44,663 nt of DNA, from contig JARKQP010000352.1 in assembly GCA_029974875.1 (NCBI GenBank), positions 1-44,663 of the forward strand. The letters run 5' to 3'. A program made the position numbers and the translations under genes. The DNA comes from Mobilitalea sp. (GTDB lineage: Bacteria; Bacillota_A; Clostridia; Lachnospirales; Lachnospiraceae). The first letter of the stretch is position 1. Each line of letters begins with the position of its first letter. Below are positions 7,173-15,205 of this stretch, one piece after another. The notes beneath the pieces were generated by a model. It ran no database searches. It saw nothing but the letters and a program-made list of their open reading frames with translations, and had not been told where the DNA came from.

Positions 7173-9104
7173 TTAAATATCAACCTTTGCATATTTTGCT
7201 TCTTCCATAATAAAGCTCCGCCTGGGAGGGACGTTATTGCTCATTAGGATATTCGTAATTTCGTCTGCTTCCACCGTATCGCTGATCTCAATCTGGGCCA
7301 GAATCCGGGTTTCAGGATTTAATGTGGTTTCCCAGAGCTGATGGGCGTCCATTTCACCAAGTCCCTTATAGCGCTGGAGGTTAAGGATCTTATTGCCTTC
7401 TATTTTACGGAATTTCTCCAGCTCAAAGTCATTATAGAGGTAGTCGGATTTTTTGGCCTTCTTGCCCTTTACGGTGGTTTCGTATTCGGCTTTATACAAT
7501 GGCGGCATTCCCCTGTAGATCTTGCCTTCGAGGATCAGCTCCGGCATGAACCGGTAAAAGAAGGTCAGCAGCAGGGTGCTGATATGGGCACCGTCCACAT
7601 CGGCATCCGTCAGGATGATAATCTTGTCATAACGGAGCTTCGAAATATCAAACTCGTCCCCAATGCCACAGCCAAAGGAGGCGATCATGGACTTTATTTC
7701 GTTATTGACAAGAATCTTTTCTAAGGTTGCCTTTTCTACATTCAGTATCTTTCCGCGCAGGGGTAGTACGGCCTGGGTGCGGCGGTTCCTGGCGGTTTTT
7801 ACGGTACCTCCGGCGGAATCACCCTCTACGATATATAATTCGCATTCCTCCGGCTTTTTGGAGGAGCAGGAGGCCAGCTTGCTGCGGGTATCGACATCAT
7901 TTAACTGCTTCATTACGGCAACCCTGGCCTTGTCGCTGGCACGCCTTGCGTTAAAGGATTTGAGGGAGTTGTCCAAAATGCTGCGGAGAACCTCAATATT
8001 CTTATCAAACCAGCGCTGCGCCTCGGAAGAGAATACCTCATCCACAGCGCTCTTGGCATCGGTGTTGCCGAGCTTTGTTTTGGTCTGTCCCTCAAACTGG
8101 GGATCGGGATGCTTGATGGATACAATTGCTACAAGGCCGTTCCGGACGTCCTTGCCGTCAAAATTCTCATCCTTCTCCTTTAAGTAATTCAGCTCCCTGG
8201 CATACTGGTTAATGACGCGGGTAAGGCCTGTCTTAAAGCCGGTTATCAGGGTGCCCCCGTCAACCACGTTGATCCGGTTGCAGTAAGCATTGATCTGCTC
8301 GCTGTAGCTGTCGGTGTACTGGAGGGCGATCTCCACCTCGATATCACCGCTTTTCCCCTCCAGATAGACCGGTTCGTCGTGGAGCTTCGTCATATCCCGG
8401 GTCAGGTAGGATACAAAGCTTTTAATGCCGTATTCCTCCTGGTAGGTCTTGGTGATGCCCGTATTCTGGTCAGTGAAGCAGATGAGAATATTCTTATTTA
8501 AAAATGCGATTTCCTTTAGCTTTTTCTGGATGATCTCCGCTTTGAATTCCACTGTCTCAAAGATTGTATCATCAGGATAGAAGATTACCTTGGTGCCTGT
8601 ATCGGATTTGTTGCATTTTCCGACCACCGGCAGCAGGCCCTCCTCCAGCTGGGTGACGGCATGTCCACCATTAACATATTCATCCCGGTATATTTTACCG
8701 TCCCTTTTTACCTCTACAACCATCCGCTTGGAGAGTGCATTTACGACAGAGGCACCTACTCCGTGGAGGCCTCCGGAAACCTTGTAGACAGAGTTTCCGA
8801 ATTTGCCGCCGGCATGCAGTATGGTATAGACTACCCGGACCGTGGGGATTTTCTTGGTTGGATGGATATCCACCGGTATACCACGGCCATTGTCACATAT
8901 TTCAATTCCGCCGTCCTTAAGTAAATTGATCGTGATTTTTGTACAAAATCCGGCTAAATGCTCATCAATTCCATTATCAATAATTTCCCAGATCAGATGG
9001 TGAAGACCCCGGGGTCCGGTACTTCCGATGTACATACCAGGACGCTTCCTTACGGCCTCGAGCCCTTCCAATACTACGATCTGGCTTCCGCTATATTGTT
9101 CCAT
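7173..9104 (-). CDS. parE: Type IIA DNA topoisomerase subunit B (ParE-like ATPase)
   Basis: A 643-residue ATPase subunit, partner of the downstream parC. Motifs in order are GHKL ATP-binding (WEIIDNGIDEHLAG, ICDNGRGIPVD, GGLHGVGASVVNALS), a transducer domain, and TOPRIM with EGDSAGG, PLRGKILNVEKA and LTDADVDGAHI, ending in RRSFIMEEAKYAKVDI. The length is typical of GyrB/ParE from Firmicutes. The frame is open upstream to 9230, but I place the start at ATG 9104. The family N-terminus (EQYSGSQIVVLEGLEAVRKR) begins there, and AAAGGGG lies just upstream on the minus strand. Sequence alone does not fully separate ParE from a second GyrB; the partner's missing GyrA box decides the name. Confidence 0.82.
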   Translation of the reverse strand: MEQYSGSQIVVLEGLEAVRKRPGMYIGSTGPRGLHHLIWEIIDNGIDEHLAGFCTKITINLLKDGGIEICDNGRGIPVDIHPTKKIPTVRVVYTILHAGGKFGNSVYKVSGGLHGVGASVVNALSKRMVVEVKRDGKIYRDEYVNGGHAVTQLEEGLLPVVGKCNKSDTGTKVIFYPDDTIFETVEFKAEIIQKKLKEIAFLNKNILICFTDQNTGITKTYQEEYGIKSFVSYLTRDMTKLHDEPVYLEGKSGDIEVEIALQYTDSYSEQINAYCNRINVVDGGTLITGFKTGLTRVINQYARELNYLKEKDENFDGKDVRNGLVAIVSIKHPDPQFEGQTKTKLGNTDAKSAVDEVFSSEAQRWFDKNIEVLRSILDNSLKSFNARRASDKARVAVMKQLNDVDTRSKLASCSSKKPEECELYIVEGDSAGGTVKTARNRRTQAVLPLRGKILNVEKATLEKILVNNEIKSMIASFGCGIGDEFDISKLRYDKIIILTDADVDGAHISTLLLTFFYRFMPELILEGKIYRGMPPLYKAEYETTVKGKKAKKSDYLYNDFELEKFRKIEGNKILNLQRYKGLGEMDAHQLWETTLNPETRILAQIEISDTVEADEITNILMSNNVPPRRSFIMEEAKYAKVDI

Positions 9105-9206
9105 GTTGAAAACCCCTTTTACTATGAATTCGAGGGCATGTCTGAAGCCTGCCCTATCAATGGGACAAAGGGAATCGAAAGTATGTTTCCCTTTAACCCA
9201 TTTTGA

Positions 9207-9235
9207 ATTATAACATAATGGAAATAACATTTCTA
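9207..9235 (-). promoter_or_regulatory. Candidate promoter of parE-parC
   Basis: On the minus strand TAGAAA (9235-9230), a 17-base spacer and TATAAT (9212-9207), about 100 bases upstream of the parE start. The -10 is perfect and the -35 matches 4 of 6. Confidence 0.5.
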
Positions 9236-9277
9236 CTAGTATTACAGGTAGGAATTGGCACTATATTTTGCGGTTTT

Positions 9278-9290
9278 GTCATATTATGAC
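9278..9290. promoter_or_regulatory. 13-bp palindrome between the divergent parE and ilvB promoters
   Basis: GTCATATTATGAC is a perfect 6-base inverted repeat around one central base. It lies about 43 bases upstream of the parE -35 and 129 upstream of the ilvB -35. It may be an operator; no regulator is recognised for it. Confidence 0.3.
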
Positions 9291-9418
9291 GTATTCTTAA
9301 GAAGTAGCGGAGGAGAATGGCAGAAAAGGAGGTCGAAAGCTAGTGCAAAATTAAGAATCAGATAAAGGCGGCCTGAAAATAAAAAAGCGGTACAAAAGAG
9401 ATGTGGAATAAAAATTAA

Positions 9419-9447
9419 TTGACAAATACGGACTGGAATGTTAGAAT
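9419..9447 (+). promoter_or_regulatory. Promoter of the ilvB leader
   Basis: TTGACA (9419-9424), a 17-base spacer and TAGAAT (9442-9447), with TG one base upstream of the -10. Transcription would start near 9454, just ahead of the T-box. Confidence 0.75.
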
Positions 9448-9474
9448 AACAAAAAACTAAAGCATATAGAGAAA

Positions 9475-9812
9475 AGCAATGACGGGGAGTAGTACGTATT
9501 TGTAAGATTTTCAGAGAGAAGATGGTTGGTGCGAATCTTTATTCGGAAAATATGGAAGTAGCCCCTGAGCAGTGAACCGAACGGGAGTATTTTGCAAAAT
9601 AATTCTTTAGTAGGCTTCAACGGAGTTTCCGCCGTTAAAAGGAAAGCGGTATCGATAGTAATATCCGTACTGATAGTGTTATTGTCAGTAGAGGTTTATT
9701 ATCCGTACTGGCAGAGTGCAGAGTAAGAATAGAATATATTCTTCCTGAATTTAGGTGGTAACACGGATTGCATATTCGCCCTAAGCTAAGAGATTAGCTT
9801 AGGGCTTTTTTA
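9475..9812 (+). promoter_or_regulatory. T-box riboswitch with terminator, controlling ilvB
   Basis: A tRNA-sensing leader. Stem I begins near 9475 with the loop-E/kink-turn style GGGGAGTAGTAC, followed by AGAGAGAAG and GGTTGGTGCGAA. The 3' side is TGGAAGTAGCCCCTGAGC. The T-box itself is TTAGGTGGTAACACGG (9751-9766). The terminator is GCCCTAAGCTAA (9778-9789) paired with TTAGCTTAGGGC (9794-9805), then TTTTTT. In the specifier position, after GGAA and opposite AGTA, the triplet is GTA (9558-9560), which reads as valine. That assignment is by eye and uncertain. Uncharged tRNA would favour the antiterminator and turn on acetolactate synthase. Confidence 0.9.
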
Positions 9813-9869
9813 TTGCATTTCTATAGGCTTTTGTAAATTCCGCGCGGGCGGAGGAATGGAGGATCATAT

Positions 9870-11594
9870 ATGGATATCAAAGGAACAGAGTTATTTGTAA
9901 AAGCGTTGAAGGCGGAAGGGGTGGACACCTTATTTGGATATCCCGGCGGTATGGCAATTGATTTATTTGACGCCCTTTATGGGGAGCAGGAGATTGAAGT
10001 AATTCTCCCGAGACATGAGCAGGCCTTGGTTCATGCAGCGGATGGCTATGCACGTTCTACCGGTAAGGTCGGAGTATGTCTGGTAACCAGCGGTCCGGGG
10101 GCAACGAACCTGGTTACCGGTATTGCCACTGCCAATTACGACAGCGTTCCTTTAGTATGCTTTACAGGGCAGGTTGCCACCAATCTGATCGGAAATGATG
10201 CATTTCAGGAAGTGGATATCGTAGGGATTACGAGAAGCATCTGCAAATATGCGGTTACGGTTCGGGACAGGAAGGATCTGGGCGAAATCATTAAAAAGGC
10301 CTTCTATATTGCCAGAACCGGGAAGCCGGGACCTGTCCTTGTAGATATACCTAAGGATATCCAGCAGGCTTATGGGGATGGGGAATATCCGGACCAGCTT
10401 TCCATCAGGGGCTATAAGCCGAACAACAATGTGCATGCCGGACAGATTAACAAGGTTATGGAGGTGCTGAAATCGGCAGAGAAGCCGGTAATGCTTATCG
10501 GCGGAGGCGTTAATATTTCAGGGGCCCATAAGGAGCTTACCAGCTTTGCGGATATTACGGGAATTCCTGTAATAACAACAATTATGGGTAAGGGAGCCAT
10601 TGCCACCAGCCATCCGTGCTACGTCGGAAATATCGGCATGCATGGCAATTATGCTTCCAACCAGGCGGTTAGCGAATGTGATGTGCTGCTGTCCATAGGA
10701 ACCCGCTTTAACGACCGTATTACGGGCAAAATCAGCGAGTTTGCGCGGAATGCAACCATTATTCATATCGATATAGATTCTGCCTCCATATCCAGGAATA
10801 TAAGGGTTGATATCCCGGTTGTCGCAGATGCAAAAAGCGCACTTAAAATGATGCTGGACGCGGCTGAAAAGCTCAAAATATCAGAGTGGGGCGCGCTAAT
10901 TGGAAAGTGGAAGGAGGACTATCCGATCCAGATGGACCAAAGCAAGGGATTGACCCCTGAGAAGATAATCAGGAAGATTAACCAAATGTTCCGGGAGTCC
11001 ATTGTAACCACGGACGTAGGGCAGAATCAGCTATGGACGACCCAGTACCTGGAGCTGGATGAGAAGAAGCAGCTGATTACCTCCGGTGGCCTCGGAACCA
11101 TGGGCTACGGTTTTCCCTCCGCCATAGGAGCCCAGATAGGGAATCCTGATAAAAGGGTTATTTGTATCACCGGCGACGGCGGTTTTCAGATGAACCTCCA
11201 GGAATTGGCTACAGCAGTCGCTCTTGAGCTGCCGGTGATTATCTGCATCCTGAATAACTCTTATCTCGGGAATGTGCGCCAATGGCAGGAGATGTTTTTT
11301 GACCGCCGGTATTCCAGCACCTGCTTAAGATACCGGAAACGCTGTAACAGGGACTGCCAGAACAAAGAGGAAGCCTGTCCGAAATATACACCTGATTTTG
11401 TAAGGCTGGCAGAAAGCTATGATGCAAAAGGAATCCGGGTCGAAAAAGAGGAGGAGCTGGAGGCGGCATTCAGGGCGGCAATGGAAAATAAGGAGGCGCC
11501 TACGATTATCGAGTTTATGATTGAGCAGGAAGCGAATGTATTGCCAATCATACCGGCAGGCAAAGCCTTGAATGAAATGATTATGGAGTATTGA
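9870..11594 (+). CDS. ilvB: Acetolactate synthase, large catalytic subunit
   Basis: Condenses two pyruvates, or pyruvate with 2-oxobutyrate, in the first common step of valine, leucine and isoleucine synthesis. It is a 574-residue ThDP enzyme with the N-terminal domain holding the ThDP-activating Glu in LPRHEQALVHAADGYAR (about residue 50), a central FAD-type domain, and a C-terminal ThDP/Mg site GDGGFQMNLQELATA. A cysteine-rich insert follows FFDRRYSS: Cys485, Cys492, Cys496 and Cys503 (C-x6-C-x3-C-x6-C), just before YTPDFVRLAESY. TGGAGG lies seven bases before ATG 9870. Expression is controlled by the upstream T-box. The regulatory subunit ilvN follows after 200 bases. Confidence 0.95.
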   Translation: MDIKGTELFVKALKAEGVDTLFGYPGGMAIDLFDALYGEQEIEVILPRHEQALVHAADGYARSTGKVGVCLVTSGPGATNLVTGIATANYDSVPLVCFTGQVATNLIGNDAFQEVDIVGITRSICKYAVTVRDRKDLGEIIKKAFYIARTGKPGPVLVDIPKDIQQAYGDGEYPDQLSIRGYKPNNNVHAGQINKVMEVLKSAEKPVMLIGGGVNISGAHKELTSFADITGIPVITTIMGKGAIATSHPCYVGNIGMHGNYASNQAVSECDVLLSIGTRFNDRITGKISEFARNATIIHIDIDSASISRNIRVDIPVVADAKSALKMMLDAAEKLKISEWGALIGKWKEDYPIQMDQSKGLTPEKIIRKINQMFRESIVTTDVGQNQLWTTQYLELDEKKQLITSGGLGTMGYGFPSAIGAQIGNPDKRVICITGDGGFQMNLQELATAVALELPVIICILNNSYLGNVRQWQEMFFDRRYSSTCLRYRKRCNRDCQNKEEACPKYTPDFVRLAESYDAKGIRVEKEEELEAAFRAAMENKEAPTIIEFMIEQEANVLPIIPAGKALNEMIMEY

Positions 11595-11653
11595 TGTATT
11601 ACAGGAAATATAAGGAGGCCAGTTCATTTACCTTGAATGAAATGATTATGGAG
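11566..11653. repeat. Partial duplication of the ilvB 3' end
   Basis: A 23-base identical direct repeat, copy 1 at 11566-11588 inside the last ilvB codons and copy 2 at 11631-11653 in the spacer, with similarity running a few bases further (one mismatch). Copy 2 follows a TAAGGAGG motif but only very short frames open there, for example a 14-codon frame from 11642. It reads as a decayed duplication of the gene end rather than a gene. Confidence 0.8.
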
Positions 11654-11734
11654 CATTGCTCCATTAAGTATGGACTCATTATTTAAGTAAGCCGGAGGTA
11701 ACCGGCAAAAAGAAAAAGATATTTTTAGCCGGTA

Positions 11735-11755
11735 AAAAGCACGGAGGGTGCTTTT
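11735..11755 (+). promoter_or_regulatory. Hairpin between ilvB and ilvN with a Shine-Dalgarno-like loop
   Basis: AAAAGCAC (11735-11742) and GTGCTTTT (11748-11755) form a perfect 8-pair stem around the loop GGAGG. GCTGCC with GGCAGC (about 11764-11779) makes a second small hairpin before the real ilvN RBS. It may act as a weak terminator or tune the ilvN dose; the role is inferred. Confidence 0.5.
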
Positions 11756-11794
11756 AGAATTGAGCTGCCGGTTGGCAGCAGGGAGGTTAATGTG

Positions 11795-12292
11795 ATGAAG
11801 AAGAGATGGATTTGCATTTTTGTGGAGAATGAGGTGGGTGTACTTGCTAGAATCGCCGGGCTTTTCTCGGGTAAGTCCTATAATTTGGACAGCCTGACAG
11901 TGGGCGAGACAGAGGATAGGACAATATCCAGGATGACCATCAGCCTGACAGGCGATGATATGACCTTTGAGCAGGTAAAAAAGCAGTTGAACAGGGCGGT
12001 AGAGGTTATTAAGGTAGTTGATTATACGGATATTCCGATTCATATCAGGGAAGTATTGTTTATTAAGGTTTTTCACTGCAGCGAAGCTGATAAGGTGGAG
12101 CTGTTCCGCATTGCCGGGGTATTTGGACTTACAATAGCGGATTATGATAAGAATACCATATTATTGGAATGTGCACAGTCCGAAGCAAAGAATAATGATA
12201 TTATCAAGCTGCTGAATAAATTCTTTTGTAACCGGTTAGAAATAGTGCGCGGCGGAGGTGTGGCTATCGAGTCAATTTCTTTATCATCGTAA
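11795..12292 (+). CDS. ilvN: Acetolactate synthase, small regulatory subunit
   Basis: A 165-residue regulatory subunit that binds branched-chain amino acids and activates IlvB. The N-terminal ACT domain is IFVENEVGVLARIAGLFSGK through NLDSLTVGETEDRTISRMTI. The second half is the C-terminal small-subunit domain (IREVLFIKVF, FRIAGVFGLTIADY). The ending GGGVAIESISLSS is short, but the total length is typical. ATG 11795 and GTG 11792 are adjacent in-frame starts. ATG with GGGAGG at 11781-11786 (eight bases away) is preferred. It belongs to the ilvB transcript. Confidence 0.9.
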   Translation: MKKRWICIFVENEVGVLARIAGLFSGKSYNLDSLTVGETEDRTISRMTISLTGDDMTFEQVKKQLNRAVEVIKVVDYTDIPIHIREVLFIKVFHCSEADKVELFRIAGVFGLTIADYDKNTILLECAQSEAKNNDIIKLLNKFFCNRLEIVRGGGVAIESISLSS

Positions 12293-12337
12293 GAAATTTT
12301 AAAAAGTTTAAGTAAGGTCAGTTGAAAAAGCAAATTC

Positions 12338-12373
12338 CGGTTGCATAGGAGGTGAAATTTACTTTTGCAACCG
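12338..12373 (+). other. Stem-loop after ilvN enclosing an AGGAGGTG motif
   Basis: CGGTTGCA (12338-12345) pairs with TGCAACCG (12366-12373); the loop contains TAGGAGGTGAAA. No sizeable frame follows the motif. There is no T-run, so it is not a typical terminator. Confidence 0.4.
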
Positions 12374-12411
12374 AGAAAATTTAAATAAACTTAAATAAAT
12401 GAAAAAAACAT

Positions 12412-12439
12412 TTGAAAAAAACGTAGAATGATGTATAAT
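12412..12439 (+). promoter_or_regulatory. Promoter upstream of the PHP gene
   Basis: TTGAAA (12412-12417), a 16-base spacer and TATAAT (12434-12439). Transcription from about 12446 gives a leader of about 255 bases. Confidence 0.6.
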
Positions 12440-12458
12440 AGGGACAATATTTATAGCA

Positions 12459-12647
12459 AAGAAAATCCCCCTAGGCGCCAGGCGAAAGGGGGAATTTCTC
12501 AGCTTTTAGGAGGGTGTAGGTTCTTTTGTCTTATGTCGTATTATTTTGCAGATAGAATAATTATGCAAAAATAAGCTGTTATATGATTGAATCAAAACCC
12601 ATGATCCGGTAATCGGAATGCACGGCGCAAAAAAACGGCGCCTTTTA
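12459..12647 (+). ncRNA. Structured leader of the PHP-lysA transcript, possible attenuator or small RNA
   Basis: The leader holds two GC-rich hairpins. The first pairs CCCCC near 12467-12471 with GGGGG near 12488-12492 inside AATCCCCC/GGGGGAATT flanks. The second pairs GGCGC (12624-12628) with GCGCC (12638-12642) around an A-rich loop and is followed by TTTT, like an intrinsic terminator 55 bases before the start codon. No known riboswitch class was recognised. It could be premature-termination control or a stand-alone small RNA ending at 12647. Confidence 0.4.
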
Positions 12648-12701
12648 TAGGAAGTTAAAGGGTAACTACTGGTAACTTATATATGAAAGGTTAAGGTGAA
12701 T

Positions 12702-13379
12702 ATGAGTCTATTCCGTTACGAGACACATCTCCATACAAGTGAAGCAAGCGCTTGTGCCATATTTAGTGCAAAGGAGCATGTAAGGTATTATAAAGCTGCA
12801 GGTTACGATGGAATTGTCGTAACAGACCATTTTTTTAACGGCAATACCTGCATACCCGCAGGACTTCCCTGGGAAGAGCGGGTGGACTTATTCTGCAGGG
12901 GCTACGAAAATGCAAAGGCAGAGGGGGATAAGCTTGGACTGAAGGTGTTTTTTGGCTGGGAAGCCAATTTTGCCGCCACTGAATTTTTGGTTTACGGATT
13001 GGATAAGGCTTGGCTGCTTAACCATCCGGAGGTTTTATCCTGGCCGGTAGAGGAGCATTACCGGAGGATCCATGAAGCCGGCGGGTTTGTTGTCCATGCA
13101 CATCCTTACCGGATCAGGCCATATATTAAAGAGATCCGGTTGTTCCCAAAGCTTGTTGATGCCGTGGAGGCGGTCAATCTGGGAAACCATAATGATACCT
13201 TTGACCGGCAGGCCTTAGTCTATGCCAGAAAGCATAAGCTTCCGGTTACGGCAGGTACGGATGCCCATGGCAATGAAAGACTGCACAGCGGTATGGCCTT
13301 TTCCTATGAAATAGAAAATATACAGGACTTTATCGAAGGGATCAGGGCCGGCAAGGGCGAGCTGTTGAAACCGAGATAA
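12702..13379 (+). CDS. PHP-domain metal-dependent hydrolase (histidinol-phosphatase-like)
   Basis: A 225-residue PHP (polymerase and histidinol phosphatase) domain. The metal ligands are visible as ETHLHTSEAS (residues about 6-15), VTDHF, a Glu in GWEANF, VVHAHPYR and GTDAHGNE. Such proteins hydrolyse phosphoesters, for example histidinol phosphate or nucleoside 3',5'-bisphosphates; the substrate is not determined here. It is not near his genes. GTG 12696 is in frame, but ATG 12702 with AAGGTGA just upstream is as likely; the choice changes two residues. lysA follows after 181 bases without an obvious terminator. Confidence 0.8.
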   Translation: MSLFRYETHLHTSEASACAIFSAKEHVRYYKAAGYDGIVVTDHFFNGNTCIPAGLPWEERVDLFCRGYENAKAEGDKLGLKVFFGWEANFAATEFLVYGLDKAWLLNHPEVLSWPVEEHYRRIHEAGGFVVHAHPYRIRPYIKEIRLFPKLVDAVEAVNLGNHNDTFDRQALVYARKHKLPVTAGTDAHGNERLHSGMAFSYEIENIQDFIEGIRAGKGELLKPR

Positions 13380-13394
13380 TTAAAATAGATATGG

Positions 13395-13530
13395 AAACAG
13401 TAAAGAAGCAGTAGATACATTAAAAAGTAGTAGATGCAGTAAGAAGTAGTAAGAAACAGTGAAAAGCAGTAAAAGCAGCAAAAACAGCAAAAACAGTAAA
13501 GACGGCAAAAAGCAGTTAAGACGGAGCTTA
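13395..13530. repeat. Purine-rich AGCAGTAAA-type degenerate repeats
   Basis: Irregular reiterations of AGTAAGAAGCAGTA, AAAAGCAGCA and AAAACAGC fill the spacer between the PHP gene and lysA. No frame on the plus strand. The minus-strand frame here is Cys/Phe/Tyr-rich low complexity and is not taken as a gene. Confidence 0.65.
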
Positions 13531-13560
13531 CGGAATAGTTGATGAAATAGGAGGTTCTAT

Positions 13561-14826
13561 ATGAAAAAACCATTTGTCACCAAAGAACAGCTAGTTGAAA
13601 TTACGAAGCAATATCCAACCCCCTTTCATATTTACGATGAAAAAGGAATCCGTGAAAATGCAAGGAAGCTTTATAAAGCATTTTCCTGGAATAAAGGATT
13701 TAAAGAATATTTTGCAGTAAAGGCGACACCAAATCCTTATATCCTCAATATATTGAAAGAGGAGGGCTGCGGTGCTGACTGCTCCTCCATGACAGAGCTG
13801 ATGATGGCGGAAGCAGTAGGCTTCTCCGGCGATGACATTATGTTTTCTTCCAATGCCACACCTCCGGAGGAATTCATTAAAGCGAGGGAATTAAATTCAG
13901 TCATTAATCTAGATGATTATACCCATATTGATTTCCTGGAGAAGGTTGCAGGGATTCCAGAGACAATCTGCTGCCGCTTTAATCCCGGCGGAGTTTTTAA
14001 GACAGCCAACGGCATCATGGATAATCCCCAGGATGCAAAGTATGGACTCACGGAGAAGCAGCTGTTTGAGGGCTTTCGGAGGCTGAAGGAGAAGGGGGCA
14101 AAATACTTTGGTATCCATTCCTTCCTTGCAAGCAATACGGCCTCCAATGATTATTACCCCACCCTTGCAGGCATCCTGTTCAGGTTGGCGGTGGAGCTGC
14201 GTGATAAGACAGGGGCTGATATAAAGTTCATTAACCTGTCAGGAGGCATTGGCGTTCCTTATAAGCCCCATTCCCATGTAAATGATATTATGGCCATTGG
14301 GGAGGGCGTAAGAAAAGCCTTTGAGGAGATCCTGGTACCGGCGGGGATGGGAGATGTTGCACTCTTTACGGAGCTGGGGCGTTATATGCTGGCTCCCTAC
14401 GGACATCTGGTGGCAACTGCCATCCATGAGAAGCATATATATAAAGAATACATCGGCTTGGATGCTTGCGCAGTCAACCTGATGAGACCCGCAATGTATG
14501 GGTCATACCACCATATTACGGTCATGGGTAAGGAAAATGAGCCCTGCAATTATAAGTATGATATCACGGGCTCCCTTTGCGAAAATAATGATAAGTTTGC
14601 AATCGACCGTATGCTGCCAAAGGTTGATATCGGCGACCTGATTGTAATCCACGATACGGGAGCACACGGATATGCCATGGGCTATAATTATAACGGCAAG
14701 CTCAGGTCAGCGGAGCTTCTGCTAAAAGAGGACGGGGATGTTAAGCTGATCAGAAGAGCTGAGACCCCCGCGGATTATTTTGCTACCTTTGATTTTAGCA
14801 AGGACTATCAATTTCGCTTGGAGTAG
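13561..14826 (+). CDS. lysA: Diaminopimelate decarboxylase (PLP, alanine-racemase fold)
   Basis: Decarboxylates meso-diaminopimelate to L-lysine. It is a 421-residue fold-type III PLP decarboxylase. The PLP lysine is in EYFAVKATPNPYIL (about residue 58). The phosphate-binding and substrate regions include GCGADCSSMTELMMA, NLSGGIGVPY, the ELGRYM motif, ITGSLCENNDKFAIDRMLP and DTGAHGYAMGYNYNG. The length matches the family. It is somewhat divergent from classical LysA, so a related decarboxylase of another diamino acid is possible but less likely. AGGAGG precedes ATG 13561. A 26-base repeat array begins in its last codons. Confidence 0.85.
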   Translation: MKKPFVTKEQLVEITKQYPTPFHIYDEKGIRENARKLYKAFSWNKGFKEYFAVKATPNPYILNILKEEGCGADCSSMTELMMAEAVGFSGDDIMFSSNATPPEEFIKARELNSVINLDDYTHIDFLEKVAGIPETICCRFNPGGVFKTANGIMDNPQDAKYGLTEKQLFEGFRRLKEKGAKYFGIHSFLASNTASNDYYPTLAGILFRLAVELRDKTGADIKFINLSGGIGVPYKPHSHVNDIMAIGEGVRKAFEEILVPAGMGDVALFTELGRYMLAPYGHLVATAIHEKHIYKEYIGLDACAVNLMRPAMYGSYHHITVMGKENEPCNYKYDITGSLCENNDKFAIDRMLPKVDIGDLIVIHDTGAHGYAMGYNYNGKLRSAELLLKEDGDVKLIRRAETPADYFATFDFSKDYQFRLE

Positions 14827-14985
14827 TTGATTATAGCTTTTGTTTGGAGTAATTAATTATAGCTTTTTGCTTGAAGTAATTGATTATAGCTTTTGTTTGG
14901 AGTAATTGATTATAGCTTTTGCTTGGAGTAATTAATTATAATTTTGCTTAAAGTATTGATTATACATTCTGCTTAAAGTAATTGT
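14816..14985. repeat. 26-bp tandem repeat array starting inside the lysA stop codon
   Basis: About seven copies with a 25-27 base period. GGAGT-like anchors lie at 14820, 14846, 14873, 14899, 14925, 14950 and 14975. The unit reads roughly GCTTGGAGTAATTGATTATAG plus CTTTT. The first unit includes the last lysA codons and its stop, and later units decay. Nothing else is seen between here and the greA promoter (14986-15123). Confidence 0.88.
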
Positions 14986-15123
14986 AAGATATTCATAAAT
15001 CAAGAGAATATTTTAAAGGCTTTGAAGATAAGATATAAGGAAAGCATTGAGAGAGCAAAATTTTGGATAAAATAAACCGCGCATTATGCTGAAAAACCAC
15101 AATATATGGCATTTTGATGGAGG

Positions 15124-15152
15124 TTGACAAGATACAGCTGATACGTTATAAT
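15124..15152 (+). promoter_or_regulatory. Consensus promoter of greA-lysS
   Basis: TTGACA (15124-15129), a 17-base spacer and TATAAT (15147-15152). It is a perfect sigma-A promoter about 54 bases before the greA start. Confidence 0.85.
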
Positions 15153-15205
15153 ACTTTGAATGTATTGTATGTTGTATAAAAAGCAATATGGAGGAAGGGT
15201 GTTTT

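Noticed and set aside
7341..8187. Open frames on the plus strand across parE (7341-7724 and 7663-8187)
   Set aside because: They are antisense to a strongly conserved gene, show no family features, and reflect codon bias of the opposite strand.
11624..12076. 150-codon minus-strand frame over ilvN
   Set aside because: It covers the conserved ACT domain gene in antisense and has no recognisable motifs or RBS.
12446..12647. 6S or SRP RNA
   Set aside because: The ends do not pair into a long rod and no SRP core motif is present; kept only as an unclassified leader.
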